Source: an uncultured Alphaproteobacteria bacterium (GTDB taxonomy: Bacteria > Pseudomonadota > Alphaproteobacteria > Methylaequorales > Methylaequoraceae). Taken from it: 64,000 nt of DNA. Where the stretch lies: NCBI GenBank assembly GCA_902618535.1, contig CACNAV010000006.1, positions 40,577 to 104,576 of the forward strand, given 5' to 3'. Under the pieces are notes generated by a model, which worked only from the letters and a program-made list of their open reading frames with translations, searched no databases and had not been told where the DNA came from. The translations under genes and the position numbers were made by a program. Below are positions 28,881-37,610 of this stretch, piece after piece. Within the stretch, counting starts at the first letter, position 1; every line of letters starts with the position of its first letter.

Positions 28881-29151
28881 AAGTAGTAAAACTTTTGTTT
28901 TTCTCTCTTTAATCCTATTAATTCTTTTTTTTTTCTTCAATAGGAAGAGTTTTTTTATAATTTTTGATAATATTCAAATAATAAAAAGTATGAATTTTTC
29001 ACTAATTCAAAACGAAAAAAAAAAAAGTGAGTTAATTGAAACAATAAGTGATTTTGAAAATAAAAAAGAATTTAGAGAGCTGATTGTTAAAGAAAAGTTA
29101 TTTTTTAAAGATAAATCAGAAAAAGTTATTTTTTATGACCTAGATGATTAA
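28864..29151 (+). CDS. ftsB: FtsB/DivIC-like septum formation initiator
   Basis: The 95-residue protein has one N-terminal membrane helix (about residues 10-26) and a short basic coiled-coil, ending with a REL.VKEKLFF-like segment that resembles the end of FtsB-type proteins. Position straight after eno is the conserved place of the septum formation initiator in proteobacteria. Sequence match is weak outside the topology, so the call leans on context. Its end overlaps the convergent pncC by 12 nt. In many alphaproteobacteria pdhA follows; it is not here. Confidence 0.72.
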   Translation: MFQTSKSSKTFVFLSLILLILFFFFNRKSFFIIFDNIQIIKSMNFSLIQNEKKKSELIETISDFENKKEFRELIVKEKLFFKDKSEKVIFYDLDD

Positions 29152-29619
29152 ATTGCCTTGTTTGAACATTTCCTCTACAGTTAGGTTAATAACCTCAATT
29201 CTTTTTTTTTTTAAAAAAATCTTTTTTACAACATTAATTTTTTTCCCATAACTTGCTGCCACAAAAACAACACCTTGTTGATTTTTCTCTGGACTAGATG
29301 GTTTCGAAGCAAAGCCAGTACAAGCTATTGATACTTTATTTTTAAATCTTGATTTATAACTAATTTTTTTTGCCATATTAGCAGCAACTTCATAACTAAC
29401 AACCCCATGCTTTTTTATAACCTTTTCGATTCCCAGAAAATCATATTTTGATTTATTACTATAGGTCACTATAGAGTAATCTAAATATTTTGATGCACCT
29501 TTTAATTCCACTAATTCTGAAGTAAACTTTCCTCCAGTAATTGATTCGGCTACATAAAGTTTTAAACCTTTTTTTTTTAACTTTTCAATAAATTCAATTT
29601 TTCTTTTACTAGAAAACAT
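29140..29619 (-). CDS. pncC: CinA C-terminal domain / nicotinamide-nucleotide amidohydrolase family
   Basis: The family deamidates NMN to NaMN in pyridine nucleotide recycling. The 159-residue stand-alone domain shows VAESITGGKFTSEL, KYLDYSIVTYSNKSK and IACTGFASKP, which match the CinA_C blocks (usually AESCTGG, VTYSN and TGIAGP). The usual Cys of AESCTGG is Ile here, and GIAGP is replaced by GFASKP. It ends inside the FtsB-like gene on the other strand and starts 11 nt inside pgpA. Confidence 0.85.
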   Translation of the reverse strand: MFSSKRKIEFIEKLKKKGLKLYVAESITGGKFTSELVELKGASKYLDYSIVTYSNKSKYDFLGIEKVIKKHGVVSYEVAANMAKKISYKSRFKNKVSIACTGFASKPSSPEKNQQGVVFVAASYGKKINVVKKIFLKKKRIEVINLTVEEMFKQGNLII

Positions 29620-30058
29620 AGATAGTTATTAAACAAACAAATACACCAGCTAAAACATCGTCTAAGATTACTCCGAATGCATTCTTTATTTTATTATCAA
29701 CTAAGTTAATAGGGAAGGGTTTAACAATATCGAAAAATCTAAAAAGGCAAAATGCAATTAGATAATCAATAATTACTTGATCACAAAAAATTAATGATAT
29801 TGATTGTCCAATGTGTTCATCAGCAACAATGTATTTGGGATCTTTATTAGTGGTGCTTTTAATACATGTTTTAATTAAAAAATAAGAAGTTAATGAATAA
29901 AAAAATAAGGTTATTAAAAAAAAATCTAAAGAAAAGAATTCTTTTAGTAGCCAAACAAATGGTAATGTCACTAATGACGCCAATGTGCCCGGAAAAAACT
30001 TCGTATTTCCAACTCCAAAACTAGTCGAAAAATAGTAGGAGACTTTTTCAATGTTCAT
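29609..30058 (-). CDS. pgpA: Phosphatidylglycerophosphatase A
   Basis: PgpA dephosphorylates phosphatidylglycerol phosphate in the inner membrane. The small hydrophobic protein begins with FGVGNTKFFPGTLASL, the family GtGy-PGTxGS-type block, and contains ADEHIGQ and DDVLAGV, the two acidic motifs of the family. I start at ATG 30058 (MNIEKVSYYF, 149 residues), overlapping ispDF by 11 nt; a start at 30094 would add 12 residues lying wholly within ispDF. Confidence 0.9.
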   Translation of the reverse strand: MNIEKVSYYFSTSFGVGNTKFFPGTLASLVTLPFVWLLKEFFSLDFFLITLFFYSLTSYFLIKTCIKSTTNKDPKYIVADEHIGQSISLIFCDQVIIDYLIAFCLFRFFDIVKPFPINLVDNKIKNAFGVILDDVLAGVFVCLITIYVF

Positions 30059-31205
30059 TAGTTTTAAATACAGAAACTGAAACCTGACATGCAATTCCTT
30101 CCTCTCTTCCTAAAAAGCCTAACTTTTCGGTTGTGGTTCCTTTAATATTTATATTTTCAATTGTTATTTCCAGAATTCTTGCAATTTTTTCTTTCATTTT
30201 TTGTTTATATTTTGATATTTTTGGATTTTCGCATATTACAGTAATGTCAATATTATTCACTTGAAAATCATTTTTTTTCATTAACTTTTTAGTATACTCC
30301 AAAAAAAATTCTGAGTTTTTATTTTTCCATTTTTTTTCAGTTGGTGGAAAATGCTCACCAATATCTCCTTTTGATATGGCTCCAAGTAAAGCATCGACTA
30401 AAGCGTGAATCCCAACATCTGCATCAGAGTGTCCCATTAAACTTTTATTAAACGGCACACTAATGCCAAGCAGTTTAAGTTTTTTTCCTTTTTTAAATTT
30501 GTGAACATCAAATCCATTTCCAACTCTAAAATTTATATTTTTTTTCTTTTCCTCATAAATCCTTTTAAATTCCTCAAATCCTTCTTTTTCTGTTATTTTA
30601 ATGTTCATTATTTCACCATTAATAACTTTAATTTTATTTCCATTTTTATAAAAAAGCAAAGAGTCATCAGTGCTATTTATATTTTTAAATTTTCTATGAG
30701 CATCGTAAATTTTTTCAAAGTCAAACGCTTGAGGAGTCTGAATTAGTTTGATATTTTTTCTATTTAAATTTTCATATTTTTCTTTTTCAAAAAGTCTTAC
30801 AGAGTCAAATATATTTAAGGCTGGTACAACTGATTCATGATTTTCTAATTTTTTTATTATTTCGTACAATAAATTTATTGAAAAGAAAGGTCTAACTGCA
30901 TCATGAATCAAAACCTTATTTGGAAAATCTTTTTTTATTGATTTCAATCCATTGAAAACAGATTCCTGCCTACTATTACCACCTGTGACATAAGAAAGTC
31001 TGTATTTATTTAAAACTTTTTTGGAATCATTTATAAAGTTTTTGTTACAGACAACGACAACTTTATAAAATAAATTTGAGTCTATAAATTTTTTGACACT
31101 TTGTTCCAATATCGATTTTTTATTAATTTTAAAAAACTGTTTTGGAAGTTTTTTATCAAATCTTTTTCCTTCACCACCACTTACAATTAATGCTATAACT
31201 TTCAT
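30048..31205 (-). CDS. ispDF: Bifunctional IspD/IspF enzyme
   Basis: This fusion catalyses the cytidylyl transfer (IspD) and cyclisation (IspF) steps of the MEP isoprenoid pathway. Residues 1 to about 220 hold the cytidylyltransferase with IVSGGEGKRFDKKLPKQF and IHDAVRPFF; residues from about 227 hold IspF with RVGNGFDVHKF, MGHSDADVGIHALVDALLG and GDIGEHFPPT. The fusion is typical of alphaproteobacteria. Its start is only 18 nt from the start of the divergent gene at 31224. Confidence 0.96.
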   Translation of the reverse strand: MKVIALIVSGGEGKRFDKKLPKQFFKINKKSILEQSVKKFIDSNLFYKVVVVCNKNFINDSKKVLNKYRLSYVTGGNSRQESVFNGLKSIKKDFPNKVLIHDAVRPFFSINLLYEIIKKLENHESVVPALNIFDSVRLFEKEKYENLNRKNIKLIQTPQAFDFEKIYDAHRKFKNINSTDDSLLFYKNGNKIKVINGEIMNIKITEKEGFEEFKRIYEEKKKNINFRVGNGFDVHKFKKGKKLKLLGISVPFNKSLMGHSDADVGIHALVDALLGAISKGDIGEHFPPTEKKWKNKNSEFFLEYTKKLMKKNDFQVNNIDITVICENPKISKYKQKMKEKIARILEITIENINIKGTTTEKLGFLGREEGIACQVSVSVFKTNEH

Positions 31206-31223
31206 TTTAAAACCTTTTGTAAG

Positions 31224-32030
31224 ATGAATTTTAATTTTTATATAGAATTTCTATCATTAATAAGTTTTTTTGTTTTTTTTGTTGTAAATTTTATTGAAAT
31301 TGAGAGTAACAACAAAATTAATAAAATTATATACCTATCTAATCTTCTTTTTATTAGTTTAGTAAATGTAATATACTATAATTTTGTAATTTTAAACCCA
31401 GTTTCTGTTTTAAGTCTAGTTACGACTTTATTGCTCATTATTTTTTTTCTCTCTCATTTTTTTATATCCATCGTTTCTTCAGAGTACCTAAGGTTAAGGT
31501 TGCTATTCCTTCCCTTTTTTTTGATTTTATTAATCTTTAGATTTTTAATTTCCCTGAGCTCAGATGATCAAGAGGTTAATTATTCTCTATTTGATGACTC
31601 TTCTCTCCTGATTCACATTTTTAGTTCATTATTTTCTTATTCAATGTTGACTATAAGTGCAATTAGTTCTGTTTGTGTTTTTTTAAAAAGTAAAATATTA
31701 AAACAACTTAAGTTTAATAATGTACTATTAAATCTATTACCCTCAATTTATGAAAGTGAAATAATTTCTATAAGATTTTTATTTTTTACCATGTTTTTTT
31801 TGACTTTATCTCTTTTCAGTGGTTTCTTTTATCACTTCTTTGAGTACAGTAATTTAGATTATTTTTTTAGCAATAAAGTTGTCTTAAGTATGATAAGCTT
31901 AATGTTAATAATATTTTTTTTTATATACAAAAAAATAAGAGGTATTTCCAGCACAGCTACCTTTAAGCTAATTTTATTGTCATATGTATTTATAAATCTA
32001 GCTTATTTTGGTATTAAGATTACAGGATAG
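31224..32030 (+). CDS. CcsA/YpjD-like integral membrane protein
   Basis: The 268-residue protein is almost entirely hydrophobic, with about eight membrane helices. The middle part, LIHIFSSLFSYSMLTISAI, then a LLPSIYESE segment and LTLSLFSGFFYHFF, follows the pattern of the YpjD branch of the CcsA/CcmF cytochrome c assembly superfamily (His in a helix, then LPxLxxxE, then LtxSGxxY). The YpjD branch has been tied to haem handling and divalent metal export, but the role is not settled. The family call is moderate; the topology is clear. Confidence 0.7.
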   Translation: MNFNFYIEFLSLISFFVFFVVNFIEIESNNKINKIIYLSNLLFISLVNVIYYNFVILNPVSVLSLVTTLLLIIFFLSHFFISIVSSEYLRLRLLFLPFFLILLIFRFLISLSSDDQEVNYSLFDDSSLLIHIFSSLFSYSMLTISAISSVCVFLKSKILKQLKFNNVLLNLLPSIYESEIISIRFLFFTMFFLTLSLFSGFFYHFFEYSNLDYFFSNKVVLSMISLMLIIFFFIYKKIRGISSTATFKLILLSYVFINLAYFGIKITG

Positions 32031-32033
32031 AGT

Positions 32034-32981
32034 ATGTTTATAGGAAATTTAAAATTAAAAAATTCACTTTTTTTAGCTCCAATGTCAGGCGTATCTGATT
32101 ATCCATATAGAGAGATAGTAAAAAAATTTAAACCAGGGTTAGTTTTTTCAGAAATGATAGCCAGTAGAGCTTTAATTGAAAAAAACCTTAAAACTTTAAA
32201 GATGATTAAGAAAGATTCTAATGATCTTTATGCAATTCAAATTGCAGGATGTGACCCTAAAGTAATGGGTGAAGCTGCAAAAATGTGCGAATATTTTGGA
32301 GCGGATATTATTGATATTAATATGGGTTGTCCAGTAAAAAAAGTTGTGAATGGTTATGCAGGCTCAGCGCTTATGAAAGATGAATTGCTAGCTTTTTCAA
32401 TAATTGAGTCTGTTGTAAATTCAGTTGATGTTCCAGTAACATTGAAAATGAGAAAAGGTTGGGATGAGAAAAATTTAAATGCACCAAAGCTAGCTAAAAT
32501 GGCTGAAAGTGCAGGAATAAAACTCATAACTATTCATGGAAGAACTAGATGCCAAATGTTTAGAGGAAAATCTGATTGGAAATTTATAAAAAATGTAAAA
32601 AAAGCAGTTAAAATCCCTGTTATAGTAAACGGTGATATTACAAATATGTTAGATTTAAAAAGTGCCCTAAGTTTATCTTGTGCAGATGGAGTTATGATTG
32701 GTCGAGGTTCTTATGGAAGACCATGGATTTTTAAGGAGATGTCAGAAAGTTTCTCAAAAAATGATAAATATAAAATTTCGACCTCATTAAAAAAAAACAT
32801 AATCTTAGAACATTTTTCGAATTCGTTAAATCACTATGGGGAAGAAGTAGGAATAAAATCATTTAGAAAACATTTAGGTTGGTATTCTAAATCTTTAGAA
32901 AATTCTAATGAGTTTAGGTACAAAATTAATAATTGTCTGGATAAGTCTCAAATTAATTCATTAATTAAAGATTTCTTTTAA
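32034..32981 (+). CDS. dusB: tRNA-dihydrouridine synthase B (NifR3 family)
   Basis: DusB reduces uridine to dihydrouridine in the tRNA D-loop with FMN. The TIM-barrel shows APMSGVSDYPYR, SEMIASRALIE, DINMGCPVKKVV with the catalytic Cys, TLKMRKGWDE, TIHGRTRCQMF and MIGRGSYGRPWIF. The length of 315 residues is normal. In alphaproteobacteria this gene leads the ntr operon, exactly as here (5 nt before ntrB). Confidence 0.95.
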   Translation: MFIGNLKLKNSLFLAPMSGVSDYPYREIVKKFKPGLVFSEMIASRALIEKNLKTLKMIKKDSNDLYAIQIAGCDPKVMGEAAKMCEYFGADIIDINMGCPVKKVVNGYAGSALMKDELLAFSIIESVVNSVDVPVTLKMRKGWDEKNLNAPKLAKMAESAGIKLITIHGRTRCQMFRGKSDWKFIKNVKKAVKIPVIVNGDITNMLDLKSALSLSCADGVMIGRGSYGRPWIFKEMSESFSKNDKYKISTSLKKNIILEHFSNSLNHYGEEVGIKSFRKHLGWYSKSLENSNEFRYKINNCLDKSQINSLIKDFF

Positions 32982-32986
32982 TCAAT

Positions 32987-34039
32987 ATGAAAAGTAAAAA
33001 CGATTATGGTTATCTCAGAGACTTTATTGACTTGGTGCCTGATCCACTTGTAATAATTAATAAAAAAAATTTTAAAATTTACTTTGTAAATCAGGAGTTT
33101 CAACATTTTTTAAAAAAAAGTTTTTCATCAATTCAAAATACTCATTTGAATGAATTGTTTAATAATGATTTATTTTTTTTAAGTAATTTAAAAGAAATCT
33201 CAAAAAAAATAGGTATTTTTTTTGTTAGAGAGGCACTTATAAGGAATAATTTAAAAATTTCCTTAGTTTGTATAATTACGGAAAAAAAAAATGAAAACAT
33301 GATGATTATTTTTAAAAAGGAAGACCAAACACATAAAAATCAAGTATTTGATGATTACAATGCATACGAGCATTTTTTTTCAATATTTGTACATGAAATT
33401 ACAAACCCAATAAGTTCCATTAAAATGGCTTCACAACTTATTGAAAAATCAAAAGTCTACGATCCAGAACTACTAGAAATAATTAACAATGAATGCCTTA
33501 GAATTAGCAAGGTAATTAATTCAATCTCTCAAATATCAAGTAAACTTATTCTGAGGAATCAAAGTCCCGAAAATATTCATGAAATCCTACGTTATAGCAC
33601 TTTTAAAATTAAAAATAAAAATGAAAAATTAAAAATATTTGAGGAATTTGATCCTTCACTACCAAAAATTCTTGTTGACAAAAGTTTATTAATACAAGTC
33701 TTTGAAAATTTGTTAAACAATGCATTCGAAGCATTAAATTTGTCAGACAAATCATTTATAAAATTATCAACTAAATTTATTTATGGGGAAACAATCAAAA
33801 TTCCCAATATTAAAGAGAACCAAAAAAAAAATTACATGTTGATTAAAATTGAGGATAATGGTTCAGGAATAAAAAAAAATGAATTAAGTAAAATTTTTTT
33901 ACCTTTTTTTTCTACAAAAAAAAGAGGTTCAGGAATAGGTTTGTATTTGGTAAAAAGAATCATTAATTTACATGATGGACAAATATCAGTTAATTGTACA
34001 GATAACATTACGTCATTTAGAATTAAATTACCTTTATAG
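32987..34039 (+). CDS. ntrB: Nitrogen regulation sensor histidine kinase NtrB
   Basis: NtrB phosphorylates NtrC when nitrogen is scarce and is controlled by PII proteins. A PAS-like N-domain (residues about 10-100, DLVPDPLVIINKKN) precedes the H-box FVHEITNPISSIKMASQ, and the C-terminal ATPase domain has the N-box NLLNNAFEAL, DNGSGI and GSGIGLYLVKRI. No membrane helix is seen, so it is cytosolic as expected. It sits between dusB and ntrC. Confidence 0.93.
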   Translation: MKSKNDYGYLRDFIDLVPDPLVIINKKNFKIYFVNQEFQHFLKKSFSSIQNTHLNELFNNDLFFLSNLKEISKKIGIFFVREALIRNNLKISLVCIITEKKNENMMIIFKKEDQTHKNQVFDDYNAYEHFFSIFVHEITNPISSIKMASQLIEKSKVYDPELLEIINNECLRISKVINSISQISSKLILRNQSPENIHEILRYSTFKIKNKNEKLKIFEEFDPSLPKILVDKSLLIQVFENLLNNAFEALNLSDKSFIKLSTKFIYGETIKIPNIKENQKKNYMLIKIEDNGSGIKKNELSKIFLPFFSTKKRGSGIGLYLVKRIINLHDGQISVNCTDNITSFRIKLPL

Positions 34040-34047
34040 TTTTTAAT

Positions 34048-35469
34048 ATGAGTAAAAATATTTTAATAATTGATGACGACTTTTCTTTAAGACGAGTAAT
34101 TGAAAAAGCACTGAAAAACTCAAAAACTAATATTAAAAGTGTTTCAACAATTTCAGAAGCATGGGTTGACATTGAAAAAAATAGATTTGATTTAATTATT
34201 TGTGATGTGGTCTTACCAGATGGAGATGGTTTAGAGTTAGTTAAAAAAGTAAAGTCTAAAGATAATTCTCAATCATTCATAATAATAAGCGCTAAAAATA
34301 ATCTTTTGACAGCAATAAAAGCTAACCAACTTGATGTAGTTGATTATTTACCTAAACCTTTAGATTTAAATGATTTAACCATCACAGTTGATAGATGTTT
34401 AAAAAATCAGATGATCAAAAGTAATGAATTTATTATTGATGAAAAGCTTCCCATAATAGGCACTTCACCAGTAATGCAGAGTGTTTTCAAAAACATAGCA
34501 AAAATAACAAAAACAAACTATACTGTATTGATTACGGGTGAATCTGGTTCTGGAAAAGAGCTTGTTGCAAAGGTAATTCATGATTATAGTTCTCGTTCAA
34601 ACTCACCTTTCATTCCTATTAATATGGCTTCTTTGCCAAAAGACCTAATTGAAAGTGAACTCTTTGGATATGAAAAAGGTTCTTTTACTGGAGCTGAAAA
34701 AAGAACCTTGGGTTTTTTTGAGAAAGCAAATGGAGGAACTCTTTTTTTAGATGAAATTGGAGATATGCCGATTGATGTTCAGGCCAGATTGTTGAGGGTA
34801 TTACAATTTGGAGAATTTTCAAGAGTCGGGGGTAGGGAGGTTATTAGAACTAATGTGAGAATTATTTCTGCTACAAATAAAAATTTATTAAACTCTATTG
34901 ATCAAAATTTGTTCAGACAGGATCTGTTTTATAGGCTTAATGTTATAAATATTGATTTACCTCCTTTGAGAGATAGGGGAGATGATATAGTAGATATAGC
35001 AAAAAATTTTTTAGTAAATTTTTCTAATAATGAAAAATCATTAGATAGTAATGGAATAGAATTTCTTAAGAATCATACTTGGCCAGGAAATATCAGAGAA
35101 CTTGAAAATTTATTTAAAAGAGTATGTGCTTTGTCTAAGGAAAGAATTATTACTGGTGACATTTTGTCTGAGTTTTTAGATAAAAAAGAAATACACGTAA
35201 ATAGTCACAAAATACAAGATGTAAGTGGAAAATCTTATAGTTCATTAAATGTTTTCCTTCAAGAATTTTTAGATCAACTTTTTGACACTCTAGAAAATGA
35301 ATCTGAAATTCAATTATTTGACAAATTTATTTCTGAAGTTGAAAAACAATTAATATCAAAAACTCTTAAATACTATTCAGGTAATCAAATTAAATCTTCT
35401 AAACTTCTTGGTATAAATAGAAATACATTAAGGTCTAAAATGCAAAAATACAAGATATCCACTAAATGA
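34048..35469 (+). CDS. ntrC: Nitrogen regulation response regulator NtrC
   Basis: NtrC activates sigma-54 promoters of nitrogen assimilation genes. The receiver domain (residues 1-120) has LIIDDD and the phospho-Asp in [11 protein letters not shown]; the AAA+ domain has Walker A GESGSGKE, sigma-54 loop GSFTGA (a variant of GAFTGA), and Walker [13 protein letters not shown]; a Fis-type helix-turn-helix closes the protein ([16 protein letters not shown]). At 473 residues it is full length. Its ATPase is intact, unlike that of NtrX downstream. Confidence 0.95.
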   Translation: MSKNILIIDDDFSLRRVIEKALKNSKTNIKSVSTISEAWVDIEKNRFDLIICDVVLPDGDGLELVKKVKSKDNSQSFIIISAKNNLLTAIKANQLDVVDYLPKPLDLNDLTITVDRCLKNQMIKSNEFIIDEKLPIIGTSPVMQSVFKNIAKITKTNYTVLITGESGSGKELVAKVIHDYSSRSNSPFIPINMASLPKDLIESELFGYEKGSFTGAEKRTLGFFEKANGGTLFLDEIGDMPIDVQARLLRVLQFGEFSRVGGREVIRTNVRIISATNKNLLNSIDQNLFRQDLFYRLNVINIDLPPLRDRGDDIVDIAKNFLVNFSNNEKSLDSNGIEFLKNHTWPGNIRELENLFKRVCALSKERIITGDILSEFLDKKEIHVNSHKIQDVSGKSYSSLNVFLQEFLDQLFDTLENESEIQLFDKFISEVEKQLISKTLKYYSGNQIKSSKLLGINRNTLRSKMQKYKISTK

Positions 35470-35477
35470 ATTAAGGA

Positions 35478-37610
35478 ATGATGTTATTGAGTCTTAAAAA
35501 TAAAATTGGTTCAAGCTTTCAAAATTTTACATTTTTTTTCATATTTTTAACTTCGTTGATTTTAAGCTTTACAATTTTTTTATCTTTGTCTGGAAATTTT
35601 TCAAATTTAGAGCAAGTGCAAGAAATATCCAAACTTATTTCAGCAAATTATATATTAATAGTTGGACTAATTCTAATTTCAATAAATAAGATCTATAAGA
35701 TTTTTAAGGAAAAGCAATTTAAGTCAAAATTTAGAGTTCAATTTACATCTCTTTTTATAATTATAAGTTTTATACCCACTACTTTGATAACCCTATTTTC
35801 ACTAATATTTTTTGATCAGGGTGTAAAAATTTGGTTTAATGAAAAATTGGAAAAAGTTATTTATGAGTCAAAACAGATATCCGAATCGTATTTTAACGAA
35901 CATAAAAAAAATATAAAAAATGATATTTTGTTTATAAATGATGAATTTACAAACGAAAAGGTTTTTTATTTTACTGATAAATTAAAAATTACTGAATATT
36001 TAAGTTATTTTGTAGAGGTAAGAAATTTAGATGAAGCTGTAATTTTTGAGAGCTCAGGTCAACTGCTTGCCAAAGTTGGAAGTTTTTTAGTCGAATCTGA
36101 GAATAGACCACCATTATGGACATTCCTCATTGCAGATGATGGTGAAATTGCAATTTTTCCTAATTCAGATCAAACCAAAGTTAGAGCTCTTATTAGACTT
36201 CAACGAGCAATACCAACATATCTATATATTGGTAAAAGTATTGATGCAAATGTTTTAAGCAGAGTTGAGTCAGTGAATCAGACGGCTGATGAGTATGTGA
36301 ATATTACACAGAGATTAAATAATTTTCAATTTCAATTTAATAAACTTTTTCTTGCAATAAATTTCCTTATGATACTTCTATCGACATGGTTTGGGCTGAG
36401 GTTTTCAAATAAGATTTTGAATCCAATTATGAGTATTATTCTAGATTCACAAAAAATAATAAATGATAACTTTAGGTCTAGAATTACTGTAATAAAAGGA
36501 AAAAATGAATTCAATTTCTTATCAAAACTACTCAATCAAATACTTAATTCTTTAGCAATCCAAAAAAACAAATTAATTAAAGCTAAAGAAACAATAAACT
36601 TAAGGAGAAAATTCACTGAAAAAATTATAAATGAAGTTAGTAATGGTATAATATATCTCGATACGAATGAAAAAGTATTGTTATACAATAGAAGATCTCA
36701 AGAAATATTCGGGAAGAATTTTAAAGAAGATTTCCTCAAAAAAAACTCACAAATTTCGCAATTTATTAGAAAATTTAAAGAGGATGATACATTTTTAAAT
36801 GAAATTCAACTCAAATATGTATCACAAAAAAAAATAAAAATACTTAACTTTAAGCTCTCCAAAGTTTTTGAAAAAAAAAAATTTAAGGGTATGATATTAA
36901 GTATTAATGATATAACTGAACTTGTATCTGCTCAAAAAAATGCGGCATGGTCAAATGTTGCTAGATATATGGCTCATGAAATTAAGAATCCACTTACTCC
37001 AATAAAGTTATCTGCTCAAAGAATTAGCCATTCTTTTCAAAAAAATAGATTAAATGAGTCTTCTTCACTGAAAAGTTGTACCGAAACTATTATCAGACAA
37101 GTTAGTAATATAGAAAAATTAGTATCTGAATTTTCAAATTTTGCAAGAATGCCTGAGGGAAACTTCGAACCTATAAAATTAAATAATTTAATAGAAACTC
37201 AACTAAACACACAAAAAATAGTAAATAATGATACTAACTTTAAACTTATTTCGAATAATAAACAAATAGAAATTCTATGTGATTACGATCAAATTAGTAG
37301 ATTGTTTATGAATATTCTTAAAAATTCAGTTGAATCCTCTGCCAAAAAAAAAAAAGAAGTACTAGTTAGTTTAAACAAGAAAGGAAAGTTTGTTATTATT
37401 GATATAGAAGATAACGGAGACGGTTTTGAAGAAAATAATAGAGAAAACTTTTTTGAACCGTACATGACAAAAAAAATTAATGGAACAGGTTTAGGTCTTG
37501 CTATATGTAAAAAAATTGTTGAGGATCATAATGGACAAATTGAACTTCTAGACAGTAAATTACTTGGAGGTGCAATGGTTAGAATTAAGCTTTTTACAAA
37601 AATGAAATAA
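35478..37610 (+). CDS. ntrY: Nitrogen regulation sensor histidine kinase NtrY
   Basis: NtrY is the membrane-bound kinase paired with NtrX. Membrane helices near residues 15-40, 50-65, 85-110 and 290-310 frame a periplasmic sensor region; a HAMP linker (about 310-365) and a PAS domain (about 375-485) lead to the H-box ARYMAHEIKNPLTPIKLSAQRI. The ATPase domain has the N-box ILKNSVES and the G-box GTGLGLAICKKI. At 710 residues the domain order matches the family. It runs directly into ntrX with no gap. Confidence 0.94.
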   Translation: MMLLSLKNKIGSSFQNFTFFFIFLTSLILSFTIFLSLSGNFSNLEQVQEISKLISANYILIVGLILISINKIYKIFKEKQFKSKFRVQFTSLFIIISFIPTTLITLFSLIFFDQGVKIWFNEKLEKVIYESKQISESYFNEHKKNIKNDILFINDEFTNEKVFYFTDKLKITEYLSYFVEVRNLDEAVIFESSGQLLAKVGSFLVESENRPPLWTFLIADDGEIAIFPNSDQTKVRALIRLQRAIPTYLYIGKSIDANVLSRVESVNQTADEYVNITQRLNNFQFQFNKLFLAINFLMILLSTWFGLRFSNKILNPIMSIILDSQKIINDNFRSRITVIKGKNEFNFLSKLLNQILNSLAIQKNKLIKAKETINLRRKFTEKIINEVSNGIIYLDTNEKVLLYNRRSQEIFGKNFKEDFLKKNSQISQFIRKFKEDDTFLNEIQLKYVSQKKIKILNFKLSKVFEKKKFKGMILSINDITELVSAQKNAAWSNVARYMAHEIKNPLTPIKLSAQRISHSFQKNRLNESSSLKSCTETIIRQVSNIEKLVSEFSNFARMPEGNFEPIKLNNLIETQLNTQKIVNNDTNFKLISNNKQIEILCDYDQISRLFMNILKNSVESSAKKKKEVLVSLNKKGKFVIIDIEDNGDGFEENNRENFFEPYMTKKINGTGLGLAICKKIVEDHNGQIELLDSKLLGGAMVRIKLFTKMK

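Noticed and set aside
28864..29151. FtsB-like gene as a spurious frame
   Set aside because: Although it overlaps eno by 17 nt and pncC by 12 nt, it has the right length, a membrane helix at the N-terminus and the conserved place after eno.
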